From contig NZ_JNYZ01000024.1 of the NCBI RefSeq assembly GCF_000717335.1, positions 62,001 to 126,000 on the forward strand: a DNA stretch of 64,000 bases. Reading direction: 5' to 3'. Shown here in pieces: positions 28,272 through 38,630 of the stretch. Every line of letters begins with the position of its first letter. Position 1 is the stretch's first letter. The notes beneath the pieces are model-generated. The model saw only the letters and a list, made by a program, of their open reading frames with translations, had not been told where the DNA came from and ran no database searches. The stretch is from Amycolatopsis jejuensis. Lineage in GTDB: Bacteria > Actinomycetota > Actinomycetes > Mycobacteriales > Pseudonocardiaceae. The position numbers and the translations under genes are program-made.

Positions 28272-29024
28272 TCAGCGGCTGCGCCGGAAGAGCTTGTCCC
28301 CCAACCAGACAATCGGGTCGTACTTGCGGTCGGCGACGCGTTCCTTCATCGGGATCAGCGCGTTGTCGGTGATGTGGATGCCTTCCGGGCATACCTCGGT
28401 GCAGCACTTGGTGATGTTGCAGAACCCGAGGCCGTGCTCGTCCTGCGCCGCGTCGCGACGGTCGGCGGCGTCCAAGGGGTGCATCTCCAGTTCCGCGATC
28501 CGCATGAGGTAGCGCGGGCCGGCGAAGCTCTCCTTGTTCTCCTCGTGGTCGCGCACCACGTGACAGGTGTTCTGGCACAGGTAGCACTCGATGCACTTGC
28601 GGAACTCCTGCGAGCGCTCGACGTCCACCTGCTGCATCCGGTACTCGCCCGGCTTCAGCCCCTCCGGCGGGGTGAACGACGGGATCTCCCGGGCCTTGGT
28701 GTAGTTGAACGAGACGTCCGTGACGAGGTCGCGGATCACCGGGAAGGTACGCATGGGCGTGACGGTGACGACCTCGTCCTCGGTGAACGTCGACATCCGC
28801 GTCATGCACAGCAGGCGCGGCCTGCCGTTGATTTCCGCGGAGCACGAGCCGCACTTGCCTGCTTTGCAGTTCCAGCGCACGGCGAGGTCGGCAGCCTGCG
28901 TGGCCTGCAACCGGTGGATGATGTCGAGCACGACCTCGCCTTCGTTCACCTCCACGGTAAAGTCCTGCAGGTCGCCGCCGGTGTCGTCGCCCCGCCACAC
29001 CCGGAACTTCGCCTGGTAGCTCAC
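28272..29024 (-). CDS. sdhB: Succinate dehydrogenase/fumarate reductase iron-sulfur subunit (Sdh1 type)
   Basis: Passes electrons from the flavoprotein to the membrane quinone site. The 250 residues carry the [2Fe-2S] ligands in CKAGKCGSC plus a downstream Cys (RLLC), and the ferredoxin cluster ligands in CIECYLCQNTC and CCTEVCPEGI. GTG 29024 overlaps the sdhA stop as GTGA. The set matches mycobacterial Rv0247c-Rv0249c (Sdh1), which differs from the classical SdhCDAB; the Sdh1 assignment is by gene order and the form of the anchor subunit. Confidence 0.93.
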   Translation of the reverse strand: MSYQAKFRVWRGDDTGGDLQDFTVEVNEGEVVLDIIHRLQATQAADLAVRWNCKAGKCGSCSAEINGRPRLLCMTRMSTFTEDEVVTVTPMRTFPVIRDLVTDVSFNYTKAREIPSFTPPEGLKPGEYRMQQVDVERSQEFRKCIECYLCQNTCHVVRDHEENKESFAGPRYLMRIAELEMHPLDAADRRDAAQDEHGLGFCNITKCCTEVCPEGIHITDNALIPMKERVADRKYDPIVWLGDKLFRRSR

Positions 29025-30937
29025 GCGTTCCTCCCGGGGTGCGGTTCCAGCTCACCGTCGGTGAAGTACTTGCCCAGCTCGTCGAGCTCGAACAGCTCCA
29101 GCAGGTCCGGCCGCATCGCCACCTGCTCCTCCACGACCACGTCGACGTCCGGCACCAGCGGATGGTCACCCGGCTGCGCGGAGCAGACGAGCAACCGGTG
29201 CCGCCAATCCCGATCCATCGACGGGTAGTCGTCTCGGGTGTGGCCGCCGCGGCTTTCCGTGCGGGTGAGCGCTGCGCGCGCGACGCATTCGCTCACCAGC
29301 AGCATGTTGCGCAGGTCGAGCGCGAGGTGCCAGCCAGGGTTGAACTGCCGATGCCCCTCCACGGTCACCTGCCGCACCCGCTGCCGGATCTCGGCGAGTT
29401 TTTCCAGCGCCTGCTGGATTTCCCCGGCCTTGCGGATGATGCCGACCAAGTCGTTCATCGACTGCTGCAGCTCGGTGTGCAGGGTGTACGGGTTCTCCGG
29501 AGTACCCTCGGCCGGAGGATCGAACGGCGCCAGCGCCATCTTCGCCGCAGAGTCCACATCGGACTGAGCCACCTGCGGCCGGGCAGCCAGACCGTCTACA
29601 TAGGACGCTGCGCCAAGGCCTGCGCGGCGGCCGAACACCAGCAGGTCCGACAGCGAGTTGCCGCCGAGCCGGTTCGATCCGTGCATGCCGCCGGAGCATT
29701 CGCCCGCGGCGAACAGGCCGGGCACGCTCGCCGCGCCGGTGTCCGGGTCGACTTCGACCCCGCCCATCACGTAGTGGCAGGTGGGACCGACCTCCATGGG
29801 CTCTTTGGTGATGTCGACGTCGGCCAGTTCCTTGAACTGGTGGTACATCGAAGGCAGCCTCCGCTGGATCTCCTCGGCGGGAAGGCGACTCGCGATGTCG
29901 AGGAACACACCGCCGTGCGGGGAGCCGCGACCCTCCTTGACCTCGGAGTTGATCGCGCGCGCCACCTCGTCTCGCGGAAGCAGGTCAGGAGTACGGCGGT
30001 TGGTTTCCTGGTCGGTGTACCAGCGGTCGGCCTCGTCCTCGCTGTCTGCGTACTGGCCCTTGAACACCTCGGGCACGTACTCGAACATGAACCGCTTGTC
30101 GTCGGAGTTCTTGAGGACACCTCCGTCACCGCGGACGCCCTCGGTGACGAGGATGCCCTTGACGCTCGGCGGCCAGACCATCCCGGTCGGATGGAACTGC
30201 ACGAACTCCATGTTGATCAGCTTCGCGCCCGCACGCAGAGCCAGCGCGTGCCCGTCGCCGGTGTACTCCCACGAGTTCGATGTCACCTTGAAGGATTTGC
30301 CGATGCCGCCCGTCGCGAGCACGACGGCGGGCGCCTCGAACAGCACGAACCGACCGCTCTCGCGCCAGTAACCGAACGCGCCGGCAACCGCGCCGCCGTC
30401 GAGTAGGAGCTCGGTGACCGTGCATTCGGCGAAGACCTTGATCCTGGCCTCGTAGTCGCCGTACTCCTTGAAGTCCTCCTGCTGCAGCGAAACGATCTTC
30501 TGCTGCATGGTACGGATCAGCTCGAGTCCGGTGCGGTCGCCGACGTGCGCGAGCCGCGGGTACGTGTGCCCGCCGAAGTTGCGCTGGCTGATCCGGCCGT
30601 CGGCGGTGCGGTCGAACAACGCGCCGTACGTCTCGAGTTCCCAGACCCGGTCCGGCGCCTCCCTGGCGTGCAGCTCGGCCATCCGCCAGTTGTTGAGGAA
30701 CTTGCCGCCGCGCATGGTGTCGCGGAAGTGGACCTGCCAGTTGTCGTTCGGGTTCGCGTTGCCCATCGACGCCGCGCACCCGCCCTCGGCCATCACGGTG
30801 TGCGCCTTGCCGAACAGGGATTTGCACACCACTGCGACGCTGAAACCACGTTCACGCGCCTCGATCACGGCGCGCAGACCGGCGCCGCCGGCACCGATCA
30901 CCACCACGTCGTAGTTGTGCCGTTCGACCTCGGTCAT
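29021..30937 (-). CDS. sdhA: Succinate dehydrogenase/fumarate reductase flavoprotein subunit (Sdh1 type)
   Basis: Oxidises succinate with covalently bound FAD. The 638-residue protein has dinucleotide fold VIGAGGAGLRAV, the flavinylation His in GKAHTVMAEGGCA, active-site FHPTGM, EGVRGDGG, and the C-terminal HRQFNPGWH and ESRGGHTRDDYP segments. I chose ATG 30937 because GAGGTGG lies about 10 nt upstream; GTG 30949 is possible. It follows the membrane subunit and overlaps sdhB. Confidence 0.94.
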   Translation of the reverse strand: MTEVERHNYDVVVIGAGGAGLRAVIEARERGFSVAVVCKSLFGKAHTVMAEGGCAASMGNANPNDNWQVHFRDTMRGGKFLNNWRMAELHAREAPDRVWELETYGALFDRTADGRISQRNFGGHTYPRLAHVGDRTGLELIRTMQQKIVSLQQEDFKEYGDYEARIKVFAECTVTELLLDGGAVAGAFGYWRESGRFVLFEAPAVVLATGGIGKSFKVTSNSWEYTGDGHALALRAGAKLINMEFVQFHPTGMVWPPSVKGILVTEGVRGDGGVLKNSDDKRFMFEYVPEVFKGQYADSEDEADRWYTDQETNRRTPDLLPRDEVARAINSEVKEGRGSPHGGVFLDIASRLPAEEIQRRLPSMYHQFKELADVDITKEPMEVGPTCHYVMGGVEVDPDTGAASVPGLFAAGECSGGMHGSNRLGGNSLSDLLVFGRRAGLGAASYVDGLAARPQVAQSDVDSAAKMALAPFDPPAEGTPENPYTLHTELQQSMNDLVGIIRKAGEIQQALEKLAEIRQRVRQVTVEGHRQFNPGWHLALDLRNMLLVSECVARAALTRTESRGGHTRDDYPSMDRDWRHRLLVCSAQPGDHPLVPDVDVVVEEQVAMRPDLLELFELDELGKYFTDGELEPHPGRNA

Positions 30938-31003
30938 GGAATGAGCCACCTCACGAGCTGGGGAGAACTGCCTTGTGCTGCCGGAATGTCGGGAAAGCCG
31001 GAG

Positions 31004-31834
31004 TCAGCCCACGAATCGCGGATCCGCGATCGCACCGCTGGCCACGAGCATCACGTAGAGGTCGGTCAGCACGAGCGTGCCGAGCGTGGTCCACGCGAGC
31101 GTCATGTGCCGGGTGTTGAGTTTCGTGACCTGCGTCCAGATCCAGTACCGGACGGGATGTTTCGAGAAGTGCTTGAGCCGCCCGCCGGTGACGTGCCGGC
31201 ACGAGTGGCACGACAGCGTGTACGCCCACAGCAGCACGACGTTGACCACGAGGACGACGTTGCCCAGCCCGAAGCCGAAACCGGTGGGGCTTTGGAAGGC
31301 GACGATCGCGTCGTAGGTGTTGACGAGCGAGACGATGCAAGCGACGTAGAAGAAGTAACGGTGCACGTTCTGGATGATCAACGGCAGCCGCGTCTCGCCG
31401 GTGTAGCGCGCGTGCGGTTCGGCGACCGCGCACGCCGGCGGGGAGAACCATACCGAGCGGTAGTAGGCCTTGCGGTAGTAGTAGCAGGTGAGCCGGAAGC
31501 CGAGCAGGAACGGCAGCACGAGCACACCCAGCGGCAGCCAGGACGGCAGCTCGCCGAACCAGTGCCCGAAGTGGCTCGAACCCTCGACACACGACGTGGA
31601 CACACAGGGCGAGTAGAACGGCGTCAGATAGTGGTATTCCGGCACCCAGTAGGCGGTGCGCACGAACGACCGGACCGTCGCGTAGACGATGAAGGTGGCC
31701 AGCCCCAGCACAGTGAGCAGGGGTTGCAGCCACCACCGGTCGGTGCGCAGCGTCCGGGCGGCGAGCAACGCCCGCCCCGGCGCTCGTACGCCGGTGCGGG
31801 CGCGGCTGACGTCGTTGTCAGCGGGGGCGCTCAC
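31004..31834 (-). CDS. Sdh1 membrane anchor subunit (Rv0249c-like)
   Basis: A 276-residue protein with about five membrane helices, including LLTVLGLATFIVYATV, LPLGVLVLPFLLGF, FFYVACIVSLVNTYDAIV, VVLVVNVVLLWAYTL and LGTLVLTDLYVMLVA. Histidines in VHRYFFY and SCHSCRHVTGG are candidate haem or quinone ligands. It should anchor SdhA and SdhB and hold the quinone site. GTG 31834 overlaps the preceding small gene as GTGA, so the four genes are translationally linked except for the 66-bp gap before sdhA. Confidence 0.87.
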   Translation of the reverse strand: MSAPADNDVSRARTGVRAPGRALLAARTLRTDRWWLQPLLTVLGLATFIVYATVRSFVRTAYWVPEYHYLTPFYSPCVSTSCVEGSSHFGHWFGELPSWLPLGVLVLPFLLGFRLTCYYYRKAYYRSVWFSPPACAVAEPHARYTGETRLPLIIQNVHRYFFYVACIVSLVNTYDAIVAFQSPTGFGFGLGNVVLVVNVVLLWAYTLSCHSCRHVTGGRLKHFSKHPVRYWIWTQVTKLNTRHMTLAWTTLGTLVLTDLYVMLVASGAIADPRFVG

Positions 31835-32118
31835 CGCTGGTCGCGCTTGTAGCCACCGACACCCTCGTCGTCGGCGCCGCTCCACAGCGCCGGGTCGTAC
31901 GGGGTATCCGGAACAGGAACGCGTTCGACGGCTTTCGGCTGGGCGGGCACAGCGGGCGGGTGCCCGTCGAGGTCGGCAGTGTCGATGTCGAGCCGCTCGA
32001 CGTCGTTGGCCAGCCTGCGCACCGCGGACGCGTCGCCGTAGCGGGAGCGCAATGCGCCCACGCACTGCCGCAACTGGCCGATGGTGCGCCGCAGTTCGGC
32101 GATCTCTGTGGTGGACAT
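31831..32118 (-). CDS. Small conserved protein leading the sdh1 operon (Rv0250c-like)
   Basis: A 95-residue soluble protein. The N-terminal half is a helical heptad-like segment (IAELRRTIGQLRQCVGALRS, VRRLANDVERLDIDTADL). The C-terminus has the conserved-looking VPVPDTPYDPALWSGADDEG. A protein of this size and shape precedes the Sdh1 genes in mycobacteria. GGGAGG precedes ATG 32118. Its role is unknown; assembly or regulation of the complex is only a guess from position. Confidence 0.8.
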   Translation of the reverse strand: MSTTEIAELRRTIGQLRQCVGALRSRYGDASAVRRLANDVERLDIDTADLDGHPPAVPAQPKAVERVPVPDTPYDPALWSGADDEGVGGYKRDQR

Positions 32119-33203
32119 CGGGAGCCTCCCTGGTGGTGGGGCCGGCAGTTCGGGTGACGATCAACGTCGCCAGGTACGACTCTGCCTCGCGTCGTGCACT
32201 GTGACAAGTAGCACACCGACGTGCGTGTTGCCTGTTGACCTTGGAGAGCGGGCCTGCCAGGGATGCGCCCGAGAGCTCGGAACGTCAAGCTGCGCAGGTC
32301 AAACCGGGCGCGGTGGGCGCCTAGTGCACGAACGACGACTTACTCGAAGGCTTTGGATATACGAAGAGTTCTTGGCCAATCACTCAATGCTACTGGGAAT
32401 GAACCGTTCGATCAAAGCCGGAGCGGGCTCGCCAGAATGTCCGCGAGAACTTGCCACCGGGCCCTCAAAGGGCAGCAATTCGGTCCGCTTCAGCGCTCAG
32501 AAGATGTAAAAAATTTCATCACCACAGCGGCATTTTCTTCGGCCACGCGGCCAGACCTTCCACTCACCTCGATATCACAGCTCAGAAAACAGGAAGATTG
32601 GGAATTACAAGGAATGATACCGGCAATTTACGCACTGCCGAGGAAATGGGCTCGAGCTGAGTGGGCTGCGCCCATAGCCTCGCGCCGATCGCTAACCAGT
32701 CCCAGCTCAGCATCGTCGACCGATCTGGCCGGAATGCCATTTCACCGACAATCAGAAATCTGCGCCAGAATCAATGACACCGGCATCGAATGCGCGGTTC
32801 GCTCGCATCAGGAAAATGTGGCAATTCCGCCGCGAAGAATCCGGCGACAGAGTTCGCTGTCCCGGCCCTCAATTCGCCGCCAGCCTTGAGCAAACCCGCC
32901 CCGCAACAATGATCCTCGACGTCCGAAATGCACCCCGCTCCGAGCGCCCCGTAAAGTGCGCATCAAATCCGTTTCGAGGATCATGGCCGTCTGCAGACCT
33001 GGAACACAACCTTCCCAGCCCACACTCGAGCCGACTCCCGATCACGCCTCCACGAGGGGACGTGACCTTGCTCACTCCACCTTGTTTCTGAATCGATTTT
33101 GTCTCGTGAGGACCTCCGGGTTACCGTGGTAGCCGTCACGTTCCCGCGACGTCAGTGACGCCGTCTCGCGAACCCGTCACGACTTGTGAGCCGGGAGCCG
33201 GAG
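32119..33203. other. Gene-free stretch with a lower-GC core
   Basis: Between the sdh1 operon and edd I find no convincing gene. Bases about 32,380-32,900 are visibly poorer in G+C than everything around (runs such as GATGTAAAAAATTTCATC near 32,504) and all six frames are short and unlike proteins. This could be a decayed acquired segment. The divergent promoters of the sdh1 operon and edd should lie at its two ends. Confidence 0.6.
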
Positions 33204-35138
33204 ATGAGCAGCAGCCCGAAACCGACCGCCGCGGTGCACCCTGTCCTCGCCGAGGTCACCGCCCGGATCGTCGAGCGCAGCGCCGAGACGCGAGCGGCGT
33301 ATCTCGCCCGCAGTGCGGCCGCTTTCGAGGAAGGGCCGGTCCGCCGGGGCCTCGCCTGCAGCAACCTCGCGCACGGTTTCGCCGCCATGGACGGCATCGA
33401 CAAGCAAGCGCTGCGGCAACTGCGCGCGCCGGGCGTAGCGATCGTGTCCTCTTACAACGATTTGCTCTCGGCGCACCAACCGATGCAGGAATACCCGGCG
33501 TGGCTGAAGAAATCAGTCCGGGCGGCAGGCGGTGTCGCGCAGTTCGCCGGAGGGGTGCCCGCGATGTGCGACGGCGTCACGCAGGGGCGTCCGGGCATGG
33601 AGTTGTCGCTGTTCAGTCGCGAGGTGATCGCGATGGCGACGGCGATCGCGCTGTCCCACGACATGTTCGACGCGGCGCTGCTGCTGGGCGTGTGCGACAA
33701 GATCGTGCCCGGATTGCTGATCGGTGCGCTGTCGTTCGGACATCTGCCGGCCGTGCTCGTGCCTGCGGGGCCGATGAATTCGGGGCTGCCGAACAAGGAC
33801 AAGGCGCGCGTGCGCCAGCTGTACGCCGAGGGGCGCGCGACGCGGGAAGACTTGCTCGACGCCGAAGCCGCGTCCTACCACTCGGCCGGCACCTGCACGT
33901 TCTACGGCACCGCGAACTCGAACCAGATGGTGGTCGAGGTGATGGGCCTGCACCTGCCGGGCGCGAGCTTCGTGCCTCCGAACACGCCGTTGCGTCAGGC
34001 GCTCACCGAGGAGGCGGGCCGGCGGGTGGTCGCGCTCTCGCGGGGTGCGGAGTACACGCCGATTTCGCAGGTGCTGGACGAGAAAGCGTTCGTGAACGGC
34101 ATTGTGTCGCTGCTGGCCACCGGCGGGTCGACGAATCACACGATGCACCTGGTCGCGGTCGCTGCGGCGGCCGGAATCCAGCTGAGCTGGGACGATTTCT
34201 CGGATCTGTCGGCAATCGTTCCGCTGCTGGCGCGCGTGTACCCGAACGGCAGTGCGGACATCAATCATTTCCACGCGGCCGGCGGTATCCAGTTCCTCGT
34301 CGGCACGCTCCTCGACGCCGGGCTGCTGCATGAAGACGTGCACACCGTGGCGGGCGTCGGGCTGCGCCGGTACACGCAGGAACCAATTCTGTCCGACGGC
34401 GAACTGGTGTGGCGGGACGTGCCCACGCGCAGTCTCGACGAGGAGGTGTTGCGCCCGGCGAAGCGTCCTTTCGCGCCCAACGGTGGGCTGCGGATGATGG
34501 CGGGCAACCTCGGCCGCGCGGTCACGAAGGTGTCGGCGGTGGCACCGGAGCATCGAGTGGTCGAGGCTCCGGCGCGAGTGTTCACCTCGCAGGACGCGTT
34601 CCGCGTCGCGTTCGAAGCCGGGGAACTCGATCGGGACGTGGTCGTGGTGCTGCGGCAGCAGGGTCCGCAGGCGAATGGCATGCCGGAGCTGCACGGGCTC
34701 ACGCCGGCGCTGGGAGTGTTGATGGACCGGGGATTCCAGGTCGCGTTGCTCACCGACGGGCGGATGTCGGGAGCCTCGGGCAAGATCCCGGCCGCGATCC
34801 AGGTGACGCCGGAAGCAGCGGTGGGCGGGCCGATCGCCCGGATCGCCGACGGTGACGTGATCCGGTTCGACGCACGCTCCGGGTCCCTCGACGTGCTGGT
34901 CGCGGACCTGGCGCAGCGGGAGCTGGTGGATGCACCGCCGTCGGAAGCCGAGTGGACCGGCACCGGGCGCGAGCTGTTCGGCGCTCTTCGCCGCGCAGTC
35001 GGCCCGGCTGACCAGGGCGCGAGCGTCTTCGGAGCGCTCACCCCGGAACTGGACCTCGCCCGGGGCTTTCCACCATTCGGACGCGGGACAATGGGTACGT
35101 CCTCGTACGCTCTCCAGACCCAGGAGGTCGGTCAGTGA
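33204..35138 (+). CDS. edd: 6-Phosphogluconate dehydratase (Entner-Doudoroff)
   Basis: Dehydrates 6-phosphogluconate to KDPG. The roughly 644-residue IlvD/Edd-family protein has the iron-sulfur cysteine contexts [24 protein letters not shown] and [17 protein letters not shown], plus [10 protein letters not shown] and the C-terminal [16 protein letters not shown]. Edd is distinguished from IlvD by length and by pairing with eda. I chose ATG 33204 (GGGAG upstream); GTG 33186 is possible. The stop overlaps the eda start as GTGA. Confidence 0.93.
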   Translation: MSSSPKPTAAVHPVLAEVTARIVERSAETRAAYLARSAAAFEEGPVRRGLACSNLAHGFAAMDGIDKQALRQLRAPGVAIVSSYNDLLSAHQPMQEYPAWLKKSVRAAGGVAQFAGGVPAMCDGVTQGRPGMELSLFSREVIAMATAIALSHDMFDAALLLGVCDKIVPGLLIGALSFGHLPAVLVPAGPMNSGLPNKDKARVRQLYAEGRATREDLLDAEAASYHSAGTCTFYGTANSNQMVVEVMGLHLPGASFVPPNTPLRQALTEEAGRRVVALSRGAEYTPISQVLDEKAFVNGIVSLLATGGSTNHTMHLVAVAAAAGIQLSWDDFSDLSAIVPLLARVYPNGSADINHFHAAGGIQFLVGTLLDAGLLHEDVHTVAGVGLRRYTQEPILSDGELVWRDVPTRSLDEEVLRPAKRPFAPNGGLRMMAGNLGRAVTKVSAVAPEHRVVEAPARVFTSQDAFRVAFEAGELDRDVVVVLRQQGPQANGMPELHGLTPALGVLMDRGFQVALLTDGRMSGASGKIPAAIQVTPEAAVGGPIARIADGDVIRFDARSGSLDVLVADLAQRELVDAPPSEAEWTGTGRELFGALRRAVGPADQGASVFGALTPELDLARGFPPFGRGTMGTSSYALQTQEVGQ

Positions 35139-35761
35139 CCACCGGCTCGGACCTGCTCGCTCTGTCCCCTGTGATGCCTGTCGTAGTGATCGACGACGTC
35201 GACGACGCGGTGCCGACGGCCCGCGCCCTGCACGCCGGCGGGATCGGGGTGATCGAGCTGACGCTGCGGACACCGGTCGCGCTGGCCGCGATCGAGCGCG
35301 TGGCCACCGAGGTGCCGGACATCGTCGTCGGCGCCGGCACGGTGACGTCGCCGGAGCATGCTGCGCAGGCAACCGCGGCGGGCGCGAAGTTCCTGGTGAC
35401 GCCGGGCTGTACGGACGCAGTGCTGGACGCCGCCTTCGCTACCGGGCTGCCGTTCTTGCCGGGCGCGAGCACGGTGTCGGAGGCCATGCGGCTCGCCGAG
35501 CGGGGGCTGACCGCGCTGAAGTTCTTCCCGGCGGAGGCCAGCGGGGGCGCCGCGTTCCTGAAGTCGATCGCCGGACCCCTGCCGCGGCTGCACTTCTGCC
35601 CGACAGGCGGCATCACGGTGTCGTCGGCGCCGTCCTATTTGGCGCTGCCGAACGTCGGCTGCATCGGCGGGTCGTGGCTGACGCCGCCGAAACTGCTGGC
35701 AGCCAAGGACTTCGCCGCTGTCGAGACGCTCGCCGCCGAGGCCGCTGCGTTGCACGGCTGA
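35135..35761 (+). CDS. eda: KDPG aldolase (2-dehydro-3-deoxyphosphogluconate aldolase)
   Basis: Cleaves KDPG to pyruvate and glyceraldehyde-3-phosphate. The 208 residues show the catalytic Glu in [21 protein letters not shown], and the Schiff-base Lys in [15 protein letters not shown] 35135 overlaps edd, so the pathway enzymes are made in coupled fashion. The tail-to-tail gap to recX is only 60 bp. Confidence 0.95.
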   Translation: MTTGSDLLALSPVMPVVVIDDVDDAVPTARALHAGGIGVIELTLRTPVALAAIERVATEVPDIVVGAGTVTSPEHAAQATAAGAKFLVTPGCTDAVLDAAFATGLPFLPGASTVSEAMRLAERGLTALKFFPAEASGGAAFLKSIAGPLPRLHFCPTGGITVSSAPSYLALPNVGCIGGSWLTPPKLLAAKDFAAVETLAAEAAALHG

Positions 35762-35821
35762 CTCCGGACCCGTCACCGCTCGTCTCGGCGAGTCGTGGCG
35801 GGCTTTCGTCCGCCTCGGCGC

Positions 35822-36397
35822 TCAGTCGACGACGGCGTCGTCGAGCACCGTGGACTCCGCCCCGAACTCACGCAGTTCGTCACGGATCACTGTGTACGCA
35901 AGACCTTGTGGGTACCCCTTTCTGGCAAGAAAACCGAGCAGCCGGCGGATCGCGGTCTGCTCATCGACGTTCCCGAGCGACCCGAGGCGTTTGCGTACCA
36001 ACTCCCGAGCCCGCTGCTCCTCGGCGTCGCGGTCGACTTCTTCCGCGGCTTGCGCCGCGACCTCACCGTCGATTCCTTTACGGCGCAGCTCCGCAACGAG
36101 CGCATTGCGAGACAGCCCTTGGTTGGCGTGCCGGTTGCGGACCCAGATTTCGGCGAACTCGGCGTCGTTGACGAGCCCGGCCCGGTCGAGCTTGCCGAGC
36201 AGAGTTTCGATGGTGTCGCTGTCGAACCCCTTGCGTTGCAACGTCTGCCGCAATTCCTCGGCTGCCCGCGGCCGGGCGGCGAGGAGATCGAAGCAGATCT
36301 CCTTGGCCTTTTTGGCGCGTTCCTCCGGGGGCAACTCCGCCGGTTCGACCTTCGGCACCCTGGCCACGACTGCACTCCCACTCCCGGCACCGCCCAT
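35822..36397 (-). CDS. recX: RecA regulator RecX
   Basis: Binds RecA filaments and modulates recombination and SOS. The 191-residue protein is made of three-helix RecX repeats (ARPRAAEELRQTLQRKGFD, LVNDAEFAEIWVRNRH, LSRNALVAELRRKGID) and a C-terminal LARKGYPQGLAYTVIRDEL. ATG 36397 is my start; upstream in-frame sequence is Arg/Gly-rich and unlike the family. It follows recA on the same strand but is separated by a 936-bp repeat-rich gap, so tight recA-recX coupling seems lost. Confidence 0.92.
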   Translation of the reverse strand: MGGAGSGSAVVARVPKVEPAELPPEERAKKAKEICFDLLAARPRAAEELRQTLQRKGFDSDTIETLLGKLDRAGLVNDAEFAEIWVRNRHANQGLSRNALVAELRRKGIDGEVAAQAAEEVDRDAEEQRARELVRKRLGSLGNVDEQTAIRRLLGFLARKGYPQGLAYTVIRDELREFGAESTVLDDAVVD

Positions 36398-36724
36398 CAC
36401 GGCGCCGTCACCTCGACACCCGGTCCGCCGGGCGTTCTTCCCGGACCCTGGCCCGCTCGGCCGAACGTCGTGGCCGACCAGGCCCTGCTCACCGAACCCG
36501 AGTCTGGCCGACTCCAGCCCGAATCCCGCCGGGCTGGAGGTCCGCCGACTGGGCCCCGGGGTTGACCGACCCGGTCGTCCGCGCCCGGGCAACCGCCGCT
36601 TCGGCTCGGCCGAACCGAACCGGCCGGACCAGCTCGACGACGGCAGCCGGACCTCAGCCGCCCGACCTGGCCTGGTGCCAGGACCCGGTCAACCAGCCGC
36701 CCGCTCCCAGCAGCCTTGCCAGAG

Positions 36725-36920
36725 CTGGCCAAACCAGCCCTACCCAACCCCACCAGCAGCCCTGCCTGAGCTGGGCCAAACCAGCCCTACCCAGCCCCGC
36801 CAGCAGCCCTGCCGGAGCTCGGCCAAACCAGCCCTACCCAGCCCCGCCGGGAACCCTGCCGGAGCTGAGCCAAAACAGCCCTGCCCACCGCCGGAGATGG
36901 GCCGAACCCGGCCCACTACG
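36725..36920. repeat. Tandem repeat, 47-bp period, about four copies
   Basis: The phrase AAACCAGCCCTACCCA begins at 36731, 36778 and 36825, with a diverged copy (AAACAGCCCTGCCCA) near 36873. Each is followed by a CAGCAGCCCTGCC-type segment and GAGCTGGGCC. 47 is not a multiple of three, so the array is noncoding. It lies between recA and recX. Confidence 0.8.
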
Positions 36921-36999
36921 AGCAGCCCTGTCCGAGCCGACCAGCCCGCCGTCTGCCACACCCGTGCCTGGCCTGGCGACCTGACCTGGCGAATCTCAC

Positions 37000-37215
37000 G
37001 TTGACCAATCCGGCCAACCCGAACCCCGGCTGGCCAAACCCGCCTGCCCCGAACCTGCCGCTCGGAGCCCAGCCAGCCAAACCCGACGCCAGCCAAACCC
37101 GGTCTGCCGAACCCGGTCTGCCAGACCCGCCGCCAGGAGCCCAGCCAGCCAAACCTGCCGACGGCAGCCCACCAGGTCTGCCGAACCCGGCGCCCGAAGC
37201 CCGGCCGGCCCCCTG
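37000..37215. repeat. Degenerate CCAGCCAAACC repeat cluster
   Basis: Variants of GAGCCCAGCCAGCCAAACC and AACCCGGTCTGCCGAACCC recur several times without a fixed period. It resembles the 47-bp array beside it (shared GCCAAACCAG/GCCAAACCCG phrases) and may be an older, diverged part of it. The sequence between 36,398 and 36,725 shows nothing else I can name. Confidence 0.6.
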
Positions 37216-37296
37216 AACCTCAGCCGTCCAGCCGAACCGGCCACCGGAAGCCGGACTCAACCGGCCCGCGTAACCCGCCGAAGGAACCGCCGAGCA

Positions 37297-37332
37297 CCGG
37301 GGAGGGAACCAGCCGATCCCTCCCCTCCCCGG
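37297..37332 (-). terminator. recA terminator-like hairpin
   Basis: CCGGGGAGGG (37297-37306) pairs with CCCTCCCCGG (37323-37332) around a 16-nt loop, starting 1 bp after the recA stop on the reverse strand. No T-tract, as is common for actinobacterial terminators. Confidence 0.5.
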
Positions 37333-37333
37333 G

Positions 37334-38380
37334 TCAGAAGTCGACCGGCGCGGGCACTGCTTCGGCGGCCTCGGCGTCGACCTGCGGGCCGATGCCGAGC
37401 TTCTCCTTGATGCGCTTCTCGATCTCGTTGGCGATGTCCGGGTTGTCGCGCAGGAACTTCCGCGCGTTCTCCTTGCCCTGGCCGAGCTGGTCGCCTTCGT
37501 AGGTGTACCAGGCACCGGACTTGCGCAGGATCCCCTGGTCGACACCCATGTCGATGAGCGAGCCCTCGCGGGAGACGCCCTGGCCGTACAGGATGTCGAA
37601 CTCGGCCTGCTTGAAGGGCGGGGCCATCTTGTTCTTCACGACCTTGACGCGGGTGCGGTTGCCGACCGGTTCGCCGCCGTCCTTGAGCGTTTCGATGCGG
37701 CGCACGTCGAGCCGGACCGAGGCGTAGAACTTCAGCGCCTTGCCACCGGTGGTGGTTTCCGGGGAGCCGAACATGACGCCGATCTTCTCGCGCAGCTGGT
37801 TGATGAAGATCGCGGTGGTGCCGGAGTTGTTCATCGCACCGGTCATCTTGCGCAGCGCCTGGCTCATCAGCCGGGCCTGGAGACCGACGTGCGAGTCACC
37901 CATCTCGCCCTCGATCTCGGCCCGCGGCACGAGCGCGGCCACGGAGTCGATGACCAGGATGTCGAGCGCACCGGAGCGGATCAGCATGTCCGCGATCTCC
38001 AGCGCCTGCTCACCGGTGTCCGGCTGGGAGACGAGCAGCGCGTCGGTGTCGACGCCGAGCTTCTTGGCGTACTCCGGGTCCAGCGCGTGCTCCGCGTCGA
38101 TGAACGCCGCGATGCCACCGTTGCGCTGTGCGTTCGCCACCGCGTGCAGGGCGACCGTGGTCTTACCGGAGGACTCCGGGCCGTAGACCTCGACGACCCG
38201 GCCGCGCGGCAGGCCGCCGATGCCGAGCGCGATGTCGAGGGCGATCGCGCCGGTGGGGATCACGGCGATGGGCGCGCGGCCCTCCTCGCCGAGGCGCATC
38301 ACCGAGCCCTTGCCGTACTGCTTGTCGATCTGCGCAAGGGCGAGCTCGAGCGCCTTGTCCTTGTCGGGTGCTGCTGGCAT
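37334..38380 (-). CDS. recA: Recombinase RecA
   Basis: Forms ATP-dependent filaments on single-stranded DNA, catalyses strand exchange and triggers LexA cleavage. The 348 residues include Walker [10 protein letters not shown], Walker [16 protein letters not shown], the L2 loop region and [20 protein letters not shown]. No intein is present. ATG 38380 has GAGGTGG upstream. A perfect SOS box lies 166 bp upstream, so it is damage-inducible. It lies between the DUF3046 gene and recX, as in mycobacteria. Confidence 0.98.
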   Translation of the reverse strand: MPAAPDKDKALELALAQIDKQYGKGSVMRLGEEGRAPIAVIPTGAIALDIALGIGGLPRGRVVEVYGPESSGKTTVALHAVANAQRNGGIAAFIDAEHALDPEYAKKLGVDTDALLVSQPDTGEQALEIADMLIRSGALDILVIDSVAALVPRAEIEGEMGDSHVGLQARLMSQALRKMTGAMNNSGTTAIFINQLREKIGVMFGSPETTTGGKALKFYASVRLDVRRIETLKDGGEPVGNRTRVKVVKNKMAPPFKQAEFDILYGQGVSREGSLIDMGVDQGILRKSGAWYTYEGDQLGQGKENARKFLRDNPDIANEIEKRIKEKLGIGPQVDAEAAEAVPAPVDF

Positions 38381-38545
38381 GGAAGTCCACCTCGCTGGTT
38401 GGGGCCTGTGTGTGTTCGGTTGTCCAGATCAAGCTTGTCCGGGGAACAAGCTCTGTCCGGTCCGACGCTACGGGGAGGGACCGACAATTCCAGGCGCGGC
38501 GACCGATCTGTGGATCGCTGGCCCCGTTGTGCACAACACCATAGA

Positions 38546-38559
38546 CGAACAGATGTTCG
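38546..38559. promoter_or_regulatory. SOS box (LexA site) upstream of recA
   Basis: CGAACAGATGTTCG is an exact match to CGAAC-N4-GTTCG. It lies 166 bp upstream of the recA start and 72 bp downstream of the DUF3046 stop, so it most likely controls recA alone. Confidence 0.88.
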
Positions 38560-38630
38560 AGGCTTGCAGCGACACGCCCATGCGCTGGGTTTTCCCCCTT
38601 TGACCACCGCCGGGCCAGGGAACTGCCAGG

